From assembly GCA_947573745.1 (NCBI GenBank), contig CANPGX010000002.1:1-23725 (forward strand): a stretch of DNA of 23,725 nucleotides. The letters are read 5' to 3'. This DNA is from an uncultured Erysipelotrichaceae bacterium. Its GTDB lineage: Bacteria > Bacillota_I > Bacilli_A > Erysipelotrichales > Coprobacillaceae. The translations under genes and the position numbers were made by a program. The notes under the pieces were generated by a model. That model worked only from the letters and a program-made list of their open reading frames with translations. It did no database searches and was not told where the DNA came from. Below, piece by piece: positions 21,485 to 23,725 of this stretch (position 1 is the stretch's first letter; each line of letters begins with the position of its first letter).

Positions 21485-23725
21485 ATGCCATTTTATTTTT
21501 ACCGTCTTGAAAAAATAAAAAAACAGATTTCTCAGCTAGAACAACTTCGCTATAAAGAAAGTATCCCTATTTCTGAATTTCTTACTTATCCAGATGATGG
21601 CCAAAATGCACTTTTACCCCAAGATTTAACTGTTTCCAATGGAACATTAAAATTAGGAGATCATTGGAAGGGAAAAGACCAATATCTTTATTTATCGCAA
21701 CACATTCAGTTGCCTACATCTTGGAAAGATCAAATTGTTTTAGGAATCTTTGATTTTGGAATAACAGGTGATGGTTATAATAGTGGTTTTGAAAGTTTAT
21801 GCTTTGTGAATGGGCAACCTTATCAAGGTGTCGACAGTCATCATAAAGAAGTCTTTTTTGATTTAAAAGAAACAGGCTTATCTTTCTCGCTCCATTTTAG
21901 ATTATGGTCTGGTTTACCTGGTGGCGGAAAAACCGTAGCTATGGAGCACCAATTTAAAGAAGCACGATGTGTCTGTTTAGATAAAACAACAGATCAATTC
22001 TATTACCTCACAAAGAATGTCTTTGAAACGATTGAAATTTTAGATTCAAATCATCCAGACAAGTCCTGGCTTGAAGCCATGCTAGTGGAAGCATTTAAAA
22101 AAGTTGACTTCTCATATCCAGGTTCAACTGACTTTTATCAATCTATTCAAGTAGCTTACGACCAGTTAGCTAACGTTTTACAAACAAAACCTAAATCAGA
22201 TATTCACATTTCTTTAATTGGACATACTCATATTGACGTTGCATGGCTATGGCGACTTAGACATACTAGAGAAAAAGCCGCTCGTTCATTTAGCACAGTG
22301 CATCGTTTAATGAACCAGTATGAGCATTATATTTTTCTACAATCCCAAGCACAACTTTATGATTTTATAAAACATGATTATCCTATGATTTATGAACATA
22401 TTCAACAACGTGTTAAAGAAAATAAATGGGAACCTGGTGGTTCTATGTGGGTTGAATGTGATTGTAATCTTGTTTCTGGTGAATCATTAGTACGTCAAAT
22501 CTTATATGGTAAACAATTCTTTAAAAGAGAATTTGGTGTAGATAATGATTATTTATGGTTACCGGATGTTTTCGGCTATTCATGGGCACTCCCACAAATT
22601 CTTAAAAAATCAAACATTCACACTTTTGTCACAACAAAAATTAGTTGGAATGATACTGATAAACTTCCTTATGATACTTTTAAATGGAAAGGTATAGACG
22701 GATCTGAAGTGCTTACCCACTTTATAACGACTCCTGAGCATTTTAATCCACGATATTATACGTATAATGGTTTAATTGATCCTTATACGATCAAAGGCAT
22801 CTATGATAACTATTCTAATAAAGATTTAAACAATCATCTTTTAATTGCTTATGGATATGGTGATGGTGGTGGCGGTGTTACACGTGATATGTTAGAAAAT
22901 ATCAAAGCTATTCAAAAAATTCCAAGCCTCCCTCATGTACAAACCCAACAAGCAAAAGATTATTTTCATGAGCTTCATCACATCGTTGAAGAAAATCCAC
23001 GCAAGGGTTACATTCCTACTTGGGATGGTGAACTTTACCTAGAATTCCATCGTGGTACTTATACAAGCCAAGCTAGAAATAAAAAAGCAAATCGCCAAGT
23101 GGAATATGCTATGAAACATTTAGAATTACTTCTATCTCTTGCCAAACAACAAGGTAGTCCATATCCACAAGAGACATTGCTTTCATTATGGAAAGTCATT
23201 CTATGTCATCAATTCCATGATATTATTCCTGGTTCTTCTATTCATGAAGTCTATGAAGATTCCAAAATCAATTATCAAGGTGTTTTTGATCAAATCCATG
23301 AATTAAAACAACAAGCATTAAATACTTTAATCAATCATCGTCCAAAAAGTTATACTATATTCAATCCAACCAGTTTTAAACAGGCCTCATATATTGAGGT
23401 TCCAGAACAAGGTTCTTTTATAGATGGACAAGGGCATGTATTGGAAAGTCATCTATATCAAAATAAAACTTATCTTTATATTCCTGAAATAGATCCTCTT
23501 TCTTTTAAAAACATCTATTTAAAATCACAAGATACTTCACTATCAAAAGAGCTTATCACTATCCATGATCGTACAATAGATACTCCATTCTATCATGTAG
23601 AGTTAAATCCACAAGGACAGTTAGATATTTTATATGATAAAGAAGCTCAACGTGATATTCTTACACCTCATCAATTGGGTAATGTCTTCCAAATTTTTGA
23701 AGATAAACCTAGAGAGTTTGATGCC
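21485..23725 (+). CDS. GH38 alpha-mannosidase, partial (first 747 codons)
   Basis: The gene runs off the right edge with the frame still open, so 747 residues are seen of an enzyme usually 850-1050 long. Residues 1-230 form the N-terminal beta domain that precedes the catalytic barrel in bacterial GH38 enzymes. The active-site zinc motif GHTHIDVAW gives His249 and Asp251, the nucleophile is Asp361 in WLPDVFGYSWALPQI, and His578 in CHQFHDIIPGSS is a further zinc ligand. GYGDGGGG and YLEFHRGTYTSQA are also typical. No signal peptide, so cytoplasmic. Family role: removes alpha-mannosyl residues from N-glycan fragments or mannosides taken up by the cell. The missing end is the C-terminal beta domain. 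Confidence 0.96.
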   Translation, partial: MPFYFYRLEKIKKQISQLEQLRYKESIPISEFLTYPDDGQNALLPQDLTVSNGTLKLGDHWKGKDQYLYLSQHIQLPTSWKDQIVLGIFDFGITGDGYNSGFESLCFVNGQPYQGVDSHHKEVFFDLKETGLSFSLHFRLWSGLPGGGKTVAMEHQFKEARCVCLDKTTDQFYYLTKNVFETIEILDSNHPDKSWLEAMLVEAFKKVDFSYPGSTDFYQSIQVAYDQLANVLQTKPKSDIHISLIGHTHIDVAWLWRLRHTREKAARSFSTVHRLMNQYEHYIFLQSQAQLYDFIKHDYPMIYEHIQQRVKENKWEPGGSMWVECDCNLVSGESLVRQILYGKQFFKREFGVDNDYLWLPDVFGYSWALPQILKKSNIHTFVTTKISWNDTDKLPYDTFKWKGIDGSEVLTHFITTPEHFNPRYYTYNGLIDPYTIKGIYDNYSNKDLNNHLLIAYGYGDGGGGVTRDMLENIKAIQKIPSLPHVQTQQAKDYFHELHHIVEENPRKGYIPTWDGELYLEFHRGTYTSQARNKKANRQVEYAMKHLELLLSLAKQQGSPYPQETLLSLWKVILCHQFHDIIPGSSIHEVYEDSKINYQGVFDQIHELKQQALNTLINHRPKSYTIFNPTSFKQASYIEVPEQGSFIDGQGHVLESHLYQNKTYLYIPEIDPLSFKNIYLKSQDTSLSKELITIHDRTIDTPFYHVELNPQGQLDILYDKEAQRDILTPHQLGNVFQIFEDKPREFDA

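Noticed and set aside
1..23725. CRISPR array, riboswitch, tRNA or rRNA gene
   Set aside because: No regularly spaced direct repeats, no recognisable riboswitch core, and no tRNA or rRNA signature seen on either strand by eye; a covariance-model scan was not possible.

Overview
This is a chromosomal stretch of a low-GC Firmicute. The AT-rich DNA, strong AGGAGG-type ribosome binding sites, sigma-A promoters, simple U-tailed terminators and two GH1 6-phospho-beta-glucosidases suit a gut Erysipelotrichales/Coprobacillaceae-type bacterium (Catenibacterium or a relative). That placement is inference; no rRNA or tRNA gene is present to anchor it.

Layout. At 1-555 is the N-terminal part of a GH1 glycosidase that runs off the left edge. 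At 607-9740 is a run of housekeeping and membrane genes, many in divergent or convergent pairs separated by clear terminators: an AI-2E-family permease, a PfkB sugar kinase with a small holin-like membrane protein, a His-rich unknown with a GNAT acetyltransferase, a zinc-ribbon membrane protein, a MATE exporter, a doubled DUF3592-like membrane protein, a YfcE-type phosphoesterase, a doubled DUF305 protein and an AbrB-type permease. At 9849-11029 a very small unknown gene converges on an AEC-family transporter.

About 11030-13587 is the most accessory-looking part. It has long AT-rich gene-poor flanks, a perfect 13-bp inverted repeat, a possible decayed ORF, a strong promoter, three small exported or membrane-anchored proteins (two of them tandem paralogues sharing a cysteine pattern), and a short IS3-like inverted-repeat remnant. 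The secreted three-gene cassette (11779-13222) is the best candidate here for an undescribed system.

At 13588-16669 a minus-strand group encodes a TetR regulator, a metallo-beta-lactamase-fold hydrolase, a histidine phosphatase and an aldo/keto reductase. It faces a complete 6-phospho-beta-glucosidase (16831-18273) across a region holding a perfect palindrome. Next is a pyridoxamine-phosphate-oxidase-like gene broken by one in-frame TAA (18306-18815). The conserved rpsF-ssb-rpsR operon follows, with a recognisable promoter, a terminator and a leader hairpin that may be the S6:S18 autoregulatory element. The window ends with an aminotransferase and the first 747 codons of a GH38 alpha-mannosidase.

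Functionally the window combines beta-glucoside and mannoside breakdown, sugar phosphorylation, small-molecule transport and a core translation/replication operon. No CRISPR array, prophage block, rRNA or tRNA was seen.
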